Under the pieces are notes generated by a model that was given only the letters and a program-made list of their open reading frames with translations, made no database searches and was not told the DNA's origin. 64,000 nucleotides of DNA, from assembly GCF_013314535.1 (NCBI RefSeq), contig NZ_JABUAE010000018.1, forward strand, positions 27,333 through 91,332, read 5' to 3'. Made by a program: the position numbers and the translations under genes. Positions 34,066 through 42,748 of this stretch are shown one piece after another; the stretch's first letter is position 1, and every line of letters begins with the position of its first letter. This DNA is from Bacillus sp. Xin1 (lineage in GTDB: Bacteria; Bacillota; Bacilli; Bacillales; Bacillaceae_G).

Positions 34066-35916
34066 GTGAAGCGAGTTTCAAAACATATGATTACTTTCGG
34101 ATTGGTAGGATCGCTACTTAGCTATCCGATATCTAGTTATGCAGCAACAGATGATATAACGGGCCATTTCTTTGAGAGGGACATACGTGTTTTAATTGAT
34201 AAAGGTGTGATGGCCGGATATGGAAATGATACATATTTACCAGATAAAAATGTGACGAGAGCAGAATTTGCGGCGTTTTTGGCAAGAGCATTACAACTTC
34301 CGAAAGCTGATTCACATTTCGATGACGTACCAGCAACATACATTTTATATGATGGAGTAAGCAAAGCGGCTGGTGCAAAAATTATTCATGGTCGCGGAGA
34401 TAATACATTTGATCCAGATGCGAATGTAACTCGTGAAGAAATGGCAATTATGGTAAAAAATGCATTAGTCTACAAAAATATTAAAGTGCCATTAGCACCG
34501 TTAACATTTGTAGATAAAGAACAAATTATGTATCCAGAATTTGTTCAATTTGTCGTAGGTGCAGGAATCATTGCAGGATATGAGGATCACACATTCCGCC
34601 CAAGTCTTCCTGCGACAAGAGGAACAGCGGCGGCATTTATTAACCGCATGATGCAAGTGATTGAAAATGGGAAAGTGACAGATACAAATGAAGCATTCAT
34701 ACTTACAAATGTAAATCAAAATGGTGAAGAGCGTGAAGCTGGGCGTTATCAATCTTATGCTGAAGCAGTAAAGCAGGCACAAAATACAGGTGTAACGGCT
34801 GTAAAGCATAAAGGCGAGTTTGTCTGGATCAAAGATGGATTTGCAGTAGCGAAGAAGATAGAGGGAAATACGATTAGTTTATATAATAGCAGTAAAGCTT
34901 ATGTGAATTATTTCCAGTACGGTACTGAATTTAAAGTATTGCAAGTTGAGGGGGATTGGATAAAAGTACAAACCTCTGATTATAATGGCTATTATGTAAA
35001 GAAAAATGAAGTTACATTATATCCTACTGGAACGATGAAGCCATCTTATTATTATGTGAAATCAGATGGTTACTTATATCATAAATATTATTCCTACTAT
35101 TCTGCTACCCCTAGTTACATAGATTATAGATACGGAAAAGCACCATCATTTATGAAGCCTGGCGAGCAAATGTATAGTGTAGACGGTAAGACTTTTGGGA
35201 ATGAAACATTCTACCAATATTTCAATTATCTATCGTTAAGAAGTAAAACGAGCTATACAGCAGAAGAACTTGATCAATATGTAAAATCAATAAAACCCGA
35301 TTCTTCATTGATTGGTTTAGGAGCGAAATTTAAAGAAGTTGAAAGTAAATATCATGTAAATGCTCTATTCTTATATGCTTTAGCAATACATGAGAGTAAT
35401 TATGGAACAAGTGAATTAGCGAGGGAAAAGAATAATTTATTCGGATTACGAGCAACAGATGATAATCCGTTTGGTAACGGGTTACAGTTTAATAGTAAAG
35501 AAGATTGTATCGAATATGTAGCGAAAGTGTATATGAATGAAGGATATTTAAATCCGTCGCACTGGCGTTATGATGCGGCATATACAGGGAATAAAGCATT
35601 TGGCATTAACTCGAAGTATGCCTCCGATCAATATTGGGGAGCGAAAGTAGCTGGGCATATGTCCCGTTTTGATTCTTCTTTAGGTAAGAAAGATTATAAT
35701 AAATATAAACTTGCACGCATCGTAAAAAATGCAGAAGTAAAACGACTGCCAAGTACTGATGGTAGCAAACTTTATCAAGTTCGCCAAGGTGCAGTTATAA
35801 CGGTTATTGGTGAAGAAATTAGAAATGGACAAGCATGGATAAAAGTCATTTCAGATGACCCTTCCGTAGCAGATGCGTATATTGCCAAAGAAAATGTTGA
35901 ATATGTAAACCACTAA
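34066..35916 (+). CDS. SLH-anchored endo-beta-N-acetylglucosaminidase
   Basis: 616-residue secreted murein hydrolase. It has a signal peptide (about 1-26, ..SSYA), three SLH domains (about 28-200; VTRAEFAAFLARAL, VTREEMAIMVKNAL, ATRGTAAAFINRMM), an SH3b-like region (about 255-330), a glucosaminidase domain (about 410-545) with the catalytic-Glu segment ALAIHESNYGTSELAREKNN, and a C-terminal SH3b domain (VKRLPSTDGSKLYQVRQG). SLH domains hold it on pyruvylated SCWP, where it would cut glycan strands to allow wall turnover under the S-layer. Start is GTG 34066 with GAGGAGG upstream. It lies between csaB and the S-layer gene, as at the B. anthracis sap/eag locus. Confidence 0.88.
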   Translation: MKRVSKHMITFGLVGSLLSYPISSYAATDDITGHFFERDIRVLIDKGVMAGYGNDTYLPDKNVTRAEFAAFLARALQLPKADSHFDDVPATYILYDGVSKAAGAKIIHGRGDNTFDPDANVTREEMAIMVKNALVYKNIKVPLAPLTFVDKEQIMYPEFVQFVVGAGIIAGYEDHTFRPSLPATRGTAAAFINRMMQVIENGKVTDTNEAFILTNVNQNGEEREAGRYQSYAEAVKQAQNTGVTAVKHKGEFVWIKDGFAVAKKIEGNTISLYNSSKAYVNYFQYGTEFKVLQVEGDWIKVQTSDYNGYYVKKNEVTLYPTGTMKPSYYYVKSDGYLYHKYYSYYSATPSYIDYRYGKAPSFMKPGEQMYSVDGKTFGNETFYQYFNYLSLRSKTSYTAEELDQYVKSIKPDSSLIGLGAKFKEVESKYHVNALFLYALAIHESNYGTSELAREKNNLFGLRATDDNPFGNGLQFNSKEDCIEYVAKVYMNEGYLNPSHWRYDAAYTGNKAFGINSKYASDQYWGAKVAGHMSRFDSSLGKKDYNKYKLARIVKNAEVKRLPSTDGSKLYQVRQGAVITVIGEEIRNGQAWIKVISDDPSVADAYIAKENVEYVNH

Positions 35917-35945
35917 AAACAGGTAGTTGTAACTACCTGTTTTTC
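35914..35945 (+). terminator. Terminator of the SLH glucosaminidase gene
   Basis: AAAAACAGGTAGTT pairs perfectly with AACTACCTGTTTTT. Confidence 0.9.
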
Positions 35946-36081
35946 ATTTTGGTTACAATGTAAATTTTGTGTAAACTTAAAATATTTTTCGGTGTAAACC
36001 GTAAAAAATGGAAAATTATGTCGAAAGCAAAGAAAGAATGTCAAAACTAGTCTGAAAATTACATGTATTGTAGAAAATCAG

Positions 36082-36113
36082 TTGGAATTCATAAAGGTTT
36101 TTTATGCTATAAT
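36082..36113 (+). promoter_or_regulatory. S-layer gene distal promoter
   Basis: Extended -10 TGCTATAAT (TATAAT at 36108-36113) with an off-spaced TTGGAA at 36082. It lies about 340 bases ahead of the coding start, giving a very long leader. Confidence 0.5.
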
Positions 36114-36230
36114 TTCCATTGTGAAGATAAAATGTTAATATATCCCTAAATTAAAGTAAAAAAATGTTAAAAAAACGTATTCAATTAACAGAATCATAAG
36201 AATCTGTCGAATTTTCTTTTGATAAAACGC

Positions 36231-36260
36231 TTGTAACAAAACAAATGAATGTAGTATTAT
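36231..36260 (+). promoter_or_regulatory. S-layer gene proximal promoter
   Basis: TTGTAA (36231-36236), 18-base spacer, TATTAT (36255-36260). Together with the distal promoter it suggests multiple transcription starts, as is common for S-layer genes. Confidence 0.5.
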
Positions 36261-36393
36261 GAACATGTTTCAACAATATGGTAAAAAATACTTTTATTAC
36301 TATAATAGTTATTTTGTTCCATATTAAACTTGTTCATTAATATGAGCATTCCTATTTGTTTTCTTGGGTTTACGGCTTGATAGTTTGTGAGTA

Positions 36394-36426
36394 ACTAGTT
36401 TTCAAACTACATATTATGAAACTAGT
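36394..36426 (+). promoter_or_regulatory. Stem-loop just upstream of the S-layer ribosome site
   Basis: ACTAGTTTTCA (36394-36404) pairs with TGAAACTAGT (36417-36426), one bulge. It ends about 12 bases before the AAAGGGGG ribosome site; such 5'-leader hairpins can stabilise abundant mRNAs. Confidence 0.5.
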
Positions 36427-36454
36427 GTATATTCCTAAAGGGGGAAATAACAGG

Positions 36455-39040
36455 ATGGCAAAGAATAATTCTTACAAAAAATTAATCGCAGGTACAATGA
36501 CAGCAGCAATGGTAGCAGGAGTTGTATCTCCGGTTGCAGCAGCAGGCAAATCGTTCCCAGACGTACCATCAAATCACTGGGCTGCTGAATCTATTGATTA
36601 TTTAGTAGGTAAAGGCGCTATTACTGGTTTACCAGATGGTACATTTGGTCCTACTCAAACAATTGATCGTGCATCTGCAGCAACAGTTTTCGCGTTACTT
36701 TTAGATTTACCAGTTGACGAAAATGCCCAACCATCTTTCAAAGATTCTAAAAATCATTGGGCTTCAAAATATATTGCAGCTGTAGAAAAAGCTGGCATTA
36801 TTAAAGGTGACGGTAAAGAAAACTTCTACCCAGGAGGAAAAATTGACCGTGCTTCTTTCGCATCAATGCTTGTAAATGCTTATAGCTTAAAAGAGAAAGT
36901 AAACGGCCCATTAGTTACAACTTTTGATGACATTAGAGGACATTGGGGAGAAGAAAAAGCTAATATCTTAATCAACCTAGGTATCTCTAAAGGTACTCCT
37001 AATGGTTGGGAGCCAAATAAATCTGTAACTCGTGCAGAAGCTGCTCAATTCCTTGCACTAACTGATAGCAAATATGCAAAACCAGATAACAGCAAGGCAA
37101 ACGTACAAAGCGTGACTGTTTCTGAACCTACAAAATTAACATTAACAGGTACTGGTTTAAATAACCTTTCAGCTAGCGATGTAACTCTTGAAGGAGACAA
37201 AGCGACTGGAATTGAAGCAACTACAGACGGTACATCTGCAGTTGTAACACTTGGCGGTAAAGTAGCTCCAAACAAAGATCTTACTGTAAAAGTAAAAGAT
37301 CAATCATTTAAAGTGAAATTCGTATACGAAGTTAAGAAATTAGCTGTAGAAGAACTTACATTTGATGACGATCGCGCTAATCAAGCAGTTGTCTTCAAAT
37401 TAAATGACGAAAAAGGTAACGCTGATGTTGAGTACTTAAACTTAGCTGGTCATGACGTTAAATTTGTTGCAAACAAATTAGACGGTACACCAGCATACAT
37501 CTTTGAAGGTGGAAACGCTACTTCAACTACTGGTAAACTTGGTGTGAATATTCCACACGGTAGTTACAAAGTAGAAGTACAAGTTACGAAAAAAGGCGGC
37601 TTAACAGTTTCTAACACTGGCATCGTGAAAGTGAAAAACCTTGATGCACAAGCTACTGCAATTAAAAATGTTGTATTTGCAGTAGATGCTGATAAAAATG
37701 GTGTCGTCTACGGTAATGGACTTACAGGAAAAGACTTCGCACTAAACAGCAAAACATTAGTTGCTGGTGAGAAAGCATCGCTTCAAAGCGTTGTTGCGAC
37801 AATTGCTGGTGAAGACAAAGTTGTTGACCCACTTTCAGTTGAAGTAAAATCTTCAAATCCTGGAATTATCTCTGTTGTAAACAACTACATTACAGCTGAA
37901 GCAGCTGGTAAAGCAACAATTACAGTTAAAGTGGGCGATGTAACAAAAACATTCGACTTCACTGTAACAACGGATTCTCGTAAACTTGCAAGCGTAAAAG
38001 CAAATCCAGATAAATTACAAGTTGTTCAAGATAAAGCATTACCTGTAACATTTGTAACAACTGACCAATACGGCGATCCATTTGGTGCAAACTCTAGTGT
38101 AATTAAAGAAATTCTTCCAAAAACAGATGTTGTTAGCCAATTAGACGTTGTAACAACTGATGAAGGTTCAGTTGGTAAGAAAACTGTATCTATTACAGGT
38201 AACAAAGTTGGCGAAGGCACAATTCACTTCCAAAATGCGAATGGTGACACATTAGGATCACTATACGTAAATGTTAAAGAAGGTAACGTTGGCTTCAAAA
38301 ACTTAGAACTTGTTTCAAACTATGGTAACTACGGTGCATCACCAAACACTACAGTTGACCTAAATGTTTCAAATACAGTTGCATACCAATTATCTAAATA
38401 CACTTCAGAGCGCGTATACTCTGATGCAGAAGATTTAACTGGTTATGAAGTAGAATCTAAAAATGAAGATGTAGCAACAGTTGCATTTAGCCAAGATAAA
38501 AAATCATTTATCGTAACAGCTAAAAAACCAGGTAAAGTGGATGTACACTTAACTAAGGATGGTGCAACAGCTGGAAAAGCAACAATCGAAGTTGTTCAAG
38601 AAACAATTGCTATCGATTCTGTTAACTTCAAGCCTGTAGAAGTAGAAAACTTCGTGAATAAGAAAATTAACATCAACACTGTATTAGATTTAACAGCAAG
38701 TGATGCTGATGATATTGTTAATGGCATCAACTTAACGAAAGAATCACAACATAAAGTACGCGTTGTGAAAGCTGGAGCAGAACAAGGTAAAGTTTACCTT
38801 GATAGAAACGCAAACGCTGGATTCGATCAAGGTGATGTATCACTTGGTTATGTAACTGCTTCTGCAACAAGCGATTCTAAGTTTAATAACTTCAGCAGTG
38901 ATATCTATAATACTTTAACGACTCAATACACTGATAAAGGTACAATTGTCTTCAAAGTATTAAAAGATAAAAACCAACCAACAACTGAGTACGGTTCAAA
39001 AGCTGTAACAGTTAACGTTCTTAACAACAAAAATCTATAA
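36455..39040 (+). CDS. eag: EA1-type S-layer protein
   Basis: 861-residue S-layer subunit. Signal peptide MAKNNSYKKLIAGTMTAAMV..SPVAAA (cut near residue 29-30), three SLH domains (about 31-210: DVPSNHWAAESIDYLVGKGA, PSFKDSKNHWASKYIAAVEK, VTRAEAAQFLALTD), then about 650 residues of Ig-like beta domains that form the lattice. The whole reads along B. anthracis EA1 (862 aa), down to the last residues VTVNVLNNKNL, rather than Sap (814 aa). It is exported by SecA2/SlaP and held by SLH binding to pyruvylated SCWP. ATG 36455 has AAAGGGGG upstream; the frame's earlier ATG lies in the leader. Only one S-layer gene is present here, whereas B. anthracis carries sap and eag side by side. Confidence 0.95.
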   Translation: MAKNNSYKKLIAGTMTAAMVAGVVSPVAAAGKSFPDVPSNHWAAESIDYLVGKGAITGLPDGTFGPTQTIDRASAATVFALLLDLPVDENAQPSFKDSKNHWASKYIAAVEKAGIIKGDGKENFYPGGKIDRASFASMLVNAYSLKEKVNGPLVTTFDDIRGHWGEEKANILINLGISKGTPNGWEPNKSVTRAEAAQFLALTDSKYAKPDNSKANVQSVTVSEPTKLTLTGTGLNNLSASDVTLEGDKATGIEATTDGTSAVVTLGGKVAPNKDLTVKVKDQSFKVKFVYEVKKLAVEELTFDDDRANQAVVFKLNDEKGNADVEYLNLAGHDVKFVANKLDGTPAYIFEGGNATSTTGKLGVNIPHGSYKVEVQVTKKGGLTVSNTGIVKVKNLDAQATAIKNVVFAVDADKNGVVYGNGLTGKDFALNSKTLVAGEKASLQSVVATIAGEDKVVDPLSVEVKSSNPGIISVVNNYITAEAAGKATITVKVGDVTKTFDFTVTTDSRKLASVKANPDKLQVVQDKALPVTFVTTDQYGDPFGANSSVIKEILPKTDVVSQLDVVTTDEGSVGKKTVSITGNKVGEGTIHFQNANGDTLGSLYVNVKEGNVGFKNLELVSNYGNYGASPNTTVDLNVSNTVAYQLSKYTSERVYSDAEDLTGYEVESKNEDVATVAFSQDKKSFIVTAKKPGKVDVHLTKDGATAGKATIEVVQETIAIDSVNFKPVEVENFVNKKININTVLDLTASDADDIVNGINLTKESQHKVRVVKAGAEQGKVYLDRNANAGFDQGDVSLGYVTASATSDSKFNNFSSDIYNTLTTQYTDKGTIVFKVLKDKNQPTTEYGSKAVTVNVLNNKNL

Positions 39041-39061
39041 GTCGATTATAGGTTTATAACA

Positions 39062-39098
39062 AGAAGCCTCGTGTAAATTATTTACACGGGGCTTCTTT
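39062..39098 (+). terminator. Terminator of the S-layer gene
   Basis: AGAAGCCTCGTGTAAAT pairs with ATTTACACGGGGCTTCT (one G-T), followed by TTC. Confidence 0.92.
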
Positions 39099-39124
39099 CT
39101 GATTATATAAAGACAAATTGAAAA

Positions 39125-39291
39125 ATCGACATAAAACCTTTCTCTTTAAGTGGGAAAGAGCATCCGGCCATGCATAGAAGCGGTCAGGTCCTTTTCCTGT
39201 CCCATGCCATGTTAAAACAAAGTGAGCAAACGAGTGGAGATTCGCTTTTGTTTCCATAGCCGCGATTTATATGTTGGAAAATCAAAATGGA
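39125..39291 (+). repeat. R160 dispersed repeat, copy m
   Basis: Full forward copy: ACCTTTCTCTTTAAGTGGGA, CATGCATAGAAGCGGTCAGG, TGTCCCATGCCATG, AAAATCAAAATGGA; it runs straight into bcr1 copy 3. Confidence 0.87.
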
Positions 39292-39450
39292 TTTATCCCG
39301 CATTAACGGGCAGTAAGACCCCCACCTCAAGATTCAGAGAGAAACGAGGAAGATAGGTGGGGGATCAACTGCTCGTAAAAGCCCGATTGGTGAGGGCTAA
39401 TAATCAGTGGGGAATGAAGAAAACCCCCACTGATTAAAGTTTCACTTTAT
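39292..39450 (+). mobile_element. bcr1 element, copy 3
   Basis: TTTAT at 39292-39296 and 39446-39450; the interior matches copies 1, 2 and 4 with few changes. Confidence 0.9.
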
Positions 39451-39454
39451 ATAA

Positions 39455-39491
39455 AAAGAAACCCTTTCGTATTTTTTGAAAGGGTTTCTTG
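39455..39491 (-). terminator. Terminator of the patA1-patB1 operon
   Basis: On the minus strand AAGAAACCCTTTC pairs with GAAAGGGTTTCTT, followed by TTTTATAT, just past the patB1 stop. Confidence 0.88.
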
Positions 39492-39496
39492 CATTC

Positions 39497-40687
39497 TTAC
39501 TTTTTAAATTTATACATTTCGCCATGTAAAATAGAATCACTATACACAAACAATACCATGTTGATGTGATTGTCTTTAATATATTGGTATATATCTTTTT
39601 CATGATAGTGACGCAAGTCAAGGATTGATGTTCGTTTGAAATTTTGAGCAAGGTGCGGTGCAATCGCATTTGCAAATGAATCTTTTAAAATGAGTGCGTG
39701 AACATCATTAGGTGCTTTATTATTTTCAAAAACAATTTCTTGATAATCGCTTGCGTAATATCCTGCATACGACGTCGTGTCTTTTTGCTTATCTACACCG
39801 TATATTTCATCTAACGAATGGTAGACTGCACCGGTTGGGTCTTTAGCAGTTACGCTTGTAAAATGAAATCCGTCTTTCGGTGTGTAATGACAAAGTTTTT
39901 CTCCAGTTGCGTCAATGAGTTGATACAATTGATTGTTAAAGCTGCCAATGAGATGTTTGTTTTTTGCACATGTTCGTGTATAATCTTCCGCTTTTACTTC
40001 TTTTCCTTTATATATAGAAGATTCTTGGTTAATTGTATTCATAATATATTGATAACCTTGAAAGGCACCGTCCATATTCCAGTGATGGTCGGTTTTAAAG
40101 TACATATTTTGTATTTCTTTTTGCGTATAGTTTTGCTCGAAATATTCCATCATTTTAATTGGTGTTACGCTTGCTGGTAGTTTTTTGAGAAAGTAATCTA
40201 AATTTTCCTTCGCATATGTTTGAATATGAGAAGGTAACTTAAATGATAATGCATTTGTTTTTGATGGTGGTAAAGCAAAGTAAAACTCAATGTTTTGTTC
40301 TTTTAGAAATCGCGACAGTTCTTCTACCGCAGGCATAGATTGATCAATTTCAGTATATTTTGGTGACCATGCTGGGTTTTTTAATAACCATTGATCATTG
40401 GTTAAGATAATATCGTTAATGAGCGACTTGTTCATAGAAATTTGAGCAAGTGTATAGTCTTTAATGAGCTCATCTCTTCCGATTAATTGATCGTTTGTAT
40501 ATGTTTCGAAATCTTTGAAAAAGCTTCCTGATTTAACGGCTTGCATTGTTAAATCAGGTTTTTGAGCAAGAGGACGATTTTCAACAGCTGAAACCGTCCG
40601 ATCTGTTTTTAGGTAAGAAAGTATACCAAACGAAAAGATAATGGAGAGAAAACCGATGCATAGAAGTATATTTCCTATTTTTTTCAT
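39497..40687 (-). CDS. patB1: SCWP O-acetyltransferase PatB1 (AlgJ/DHHW family)
   Basis: 396 residues: one N-terminal membrane anchor (about 5-25) and an extracytoplasmic SGNH-like domain. The DHHW signature is D200-H201-H202-W203 in FKTDHHWNMDG and the candidate nucleophile is S337 in LILKDSFANAIAPHL, giving an Asp-His-Ser set. In the B. cereus group PatB proteins move acetyl groups, delivered across the membrane by PatA, onto the secondary cell wall polysaccharide, which affects S-layer assembly. It lies 23 bases downstream of patA1 on the same strand, with its own terminator. The 1-versus-2 numbering of the two pairs is my assignment. Confidence 0.85.
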   Translation of the reverse strand: MKKIGNILLCIGFLSIIFSFGILSYLKTDRTVSAVENRPLAQKPDLTMQAVKSGSFFKDFETYTNDQLIGRDELIKDYTLAQISMNKSLINDIILTNDQWLLKNPAWSPKYTEIDQSMPAVEELSRFLKEQNIEFYFALPPSKTNALSFKLPSHIQTYAKENLDYFLKKLPASVTPIKMMEYFEQNYTQKEIQNMYFKTDHHWNMDGAFQGYQYIMNTINQESSIYKGKEVKAEDYTRTCAKNKHLIGSFNNQLYQLIDATGEKLCHYTPKDGFHFTSVTAKDPTGAVYHSLDEIYGVDKQKDTTSYAGYYASDYQEIVFENNKAPNDVHALILKDSFANAIAPHLAQNFKRTSILDLRHYHEKDIYQYIKDNHINMVLFVYSDSILHGEMYKFKK

Positions 40688-40710
40688 AATGCTTTTCCTT
40701 CCTTATCGGG

Positions 40711-42126
40711 TTAGAATCTGAAATAAATAAATGGATTATATGTTGCATTGACAAGGTACATAATTGAAATCATAAATAATGCCAGTAACAATAATGGACG
40801 TACAAATTGAATAGTAACGACATGTACTTTCTGTGAAAGTTCTATCACGTGTTTGATCCAATTTATAATTGGTGTTGCTGCTAAAAAGGCGATGATAAAT
40901 ATAGCGCCGTATTCGTGTATATAAAGCGTTGTATTTGCGTCTATGAGCGGTTGCTGCTGCAAACCGAACAGGGCTTTTAAGTAGTTAAAAGAGTACGCAA
41001 AGTTATCGGCACGGAAAAAGACCCAGCCAATCATAACGATGATGAGTACATACATATGTTGCAGTGGCCACCATAATTTACTTAATACTTTTTCTAAGCC
41101 TGCTTTTTCTAGTGAAATCAATAGTCCGTAGTACAACCCCCAGGCAATAAAGGTCCAGCTTGCTCCGTGCCATAAACCTGTGAGTCCCCAAACGATAAAT
41201 AAATTTCGGTAGTTAGCTAGTTTTGAGACGCGATTTCCACCGAGCGGAATATAGACATAATCGCGAAACCATGATCCAAGTGTAATATGCCATCTTCTCC
41301 AAAATTCAGAAACCGATTTTGCGATGTATGGATAATGGAAGTTACGTGGAAAATCAAATCCAAATATTTTTCCTAAACCAATCGCCATGTCCGAGTAACC
41401 TGAGAAATCAAAGTAAATTTGAAGCGTATAGGCAATAATTCCAATCCAAGCTGTACCGACGCTAAGTTCAGAAGGAGGCATAGCGAAAATTTTGTCTGCC
41501 ACAAATCCAACTTGGTTCGCAATTAATATTTTTTTAGCAAGTCCGATAATAAAAATTTGAATTCCTTCTGCAAAACGTTCAAAAGAATGAACACGCTTCT
41601 TAATTTGTTCCGCAACGATATTATAGCGGACGATTGGTCCAGCAATCAGCTGCGGGAAAATCGAAATATAGAGTGCTAAGTTCAGCGGATTCTTTTGTAC
41701 GTCGCCATCTTTACGATAAATATCAATAACATAAGACATTGCTTGGAATGTATAGAATGAAATTCCGATTGGTAACGGAATCGGCTCTACATGAAGCGAT
41801 AGGTGCAATGTTTGATTTAAAATATCAATGAAAAACGTAATGTATTTAAAATATGAAAGAAGCAATATATTGCCGATAACAGCCATAATTAAAAACGTAA
41901 ATTTCATATTTTTACGTGTATCATAGTAATGTACAAGTAAGCCAAATACATAGTTTAATACGATGGAAAAGAGCATTAACAATACAAAACGTGGTTCTCC
42001 CCATGCATAGAAAATTAAACTAGATGTTAGTAGTACAAAGTTACGTAACTTTGTTGGTACGATAAAATAAAAAAATAATACAATAGGTAAAAAGATAAAT
42101 AAAAAAACGGAACTACTAAATACCAA
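40711..42126 (-). CDS. patA1: MBOAT O-acyltransferase PatA1
   Basis: 471 residues with 10-12 membrane helices; membrane-bound O-acyltransferase (AlgI/DltB type). Key segments are ISFYTFQAMSYVIDIYR, FPQLIAGPIVRY, YFDFSGYSDMAIGLGKIFGF and FWRRWHITLGSWFRDYVYIPLGGNR with the putative catalytic His in GLTGLWHGASWTF. It would take acetyl from a cytoplasmic donor and pass it outward to PatB1. Start is TTG 42126 with GAGGAGAG four bases upstream. It is first gene of the patA1-patB1 operon, transcribed away from the patA2-patB2 pair across a 620-base gap. Confidence 0.87.
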   Translation of the reverse strand: MVFSSSVFLFIFLPIVLFFYFIVPTKLRNFVLLTSSLIFYAWGEPRFVLLMLFSIVLNYVFGLLVHYYDTRKNMKFTFLIMAVIGNILLLSYFKYITFFIDILNQTLHLSLHVEPIPLPIGISFYTFQAMSYVIDIYRKDGDVQKNPLNLALYISIFPQLIAGPIVRYNIVAEQIKKRVHSFERFAEGIQIFIIGLAKKILIANQVGFVADKIFAMPPSELSVGTAWIGIIAYTLQIYFDFSGYSDMAIGLGKIFGFDFPRNFHYPYIAKSVSEFWRRWHITLGSWFRDYVYIPLGGNRVSKLANYRNLFIVWGLTGLWHGASWTFIAWGLYYGLLISLEKAGLEKVLSKLWWPLQHMYVLIIVMIGWVFFRADNFAYSFNYLKALFGLQQQPLIDANTTLYIHEYGAIFIIAFLAATPIINWIKHVIELSQKVHVVTIQFVRPLLLLALFMISIMYLVNATYNPFIYFRF

Positions 42127-42315
42127 AAGACTCTCCTCACTTTTTGCGAAAATGTATCCCTATCTAAATAATTGTAATAATCCCCCAGTTGCTAGATGGT
42201 GTATTCGTCTTTCAAATTGTTTATACTCTCTCGTGACACAACATATCTATTATATAATCTTTTTCTGAATCGTGTATTTATGGATGAAAAAATTCAATAA
42301 TAGGAACGCAAAATT

Positions 42316-42474
42316 TTTATCCCGCATTAACGGGCAGTAAGACCCCCACCTCAAGATTCAGAGAGAAACGAGGAAGATAGGTGGGGGATCAACTGCCCGT
42401 AAAAGCCCGATTGGTGAGGGCTAATAATCAGTGGGGGATGAAGAAAACCCCCACTGATTAAAGTTTCACTTTAT
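42316..42474 (+). mobile_element. bcr1 element, copy 4
   Basis: TTTAT at 42316-42320 and 42470-42474. The core is almost identical to copy 3. Confidence 0.9.
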
Positions 42475-42499
42475 TGGAAGGAAAGTATATACATATAAA

Positions 42500-42565
42500 A
42501 TTTTTAGATGGGGGAGAGGATCCACTCATGCATAGAAGAGGTTAAGCCTTTTTTAGTCCCATGAC
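42500..42565 (+). repeat. R160 fragment, copy n
   Basis: Head half only: TTTTTAGATGGGGGAGAGG, ATCCACTCATGCATAGAAG, AGTCCCATGACC; the tail is missing. Confidence 0.65.
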
Positions 42566-42748
42566 CCGTAAATATTCTTGATAGTTTGGAAGGTTTAAAA
42601 TCTTTATTTTTAGAAGCTGAAGGTAACTGGGAGAATAGAAAATCCGCATTGATAGAATATAATGGAAGGAATCGGAATACCTTTGACACCCACTATTTGG
42701 ATACGATAAGATGATGAAGTGCGATCTGTTTAGAAGGGAAGAGATGGA

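Larger units (their letters stand above)
42127..42748. other. Divergent pat intergenic region
   Basis: Between the two pat operons lie AT-rich promoter DNA (42127-42315), bcr1 copy 4, an R160 fragment (42500-42565) and about 180 bases (42566-42748) with no recognisable gene before the patA2 start. Confidence 0.5.

Noticed and set aside
36416-36454. Upstream ATG of the S-layer frame at 36416
   Set aside because: It adds 13 residues before the signal peptide and lies ahead of the AAAGGGGG ribosome site; the hairpin in the leader also covers it.
2238-42565. CRISPR array or insertion sequence explanation for the repeats
   Set aside because: Repeats are about 160 bp, dispersed, in both orientations, without regular spacers, transposase frames or cas genes.
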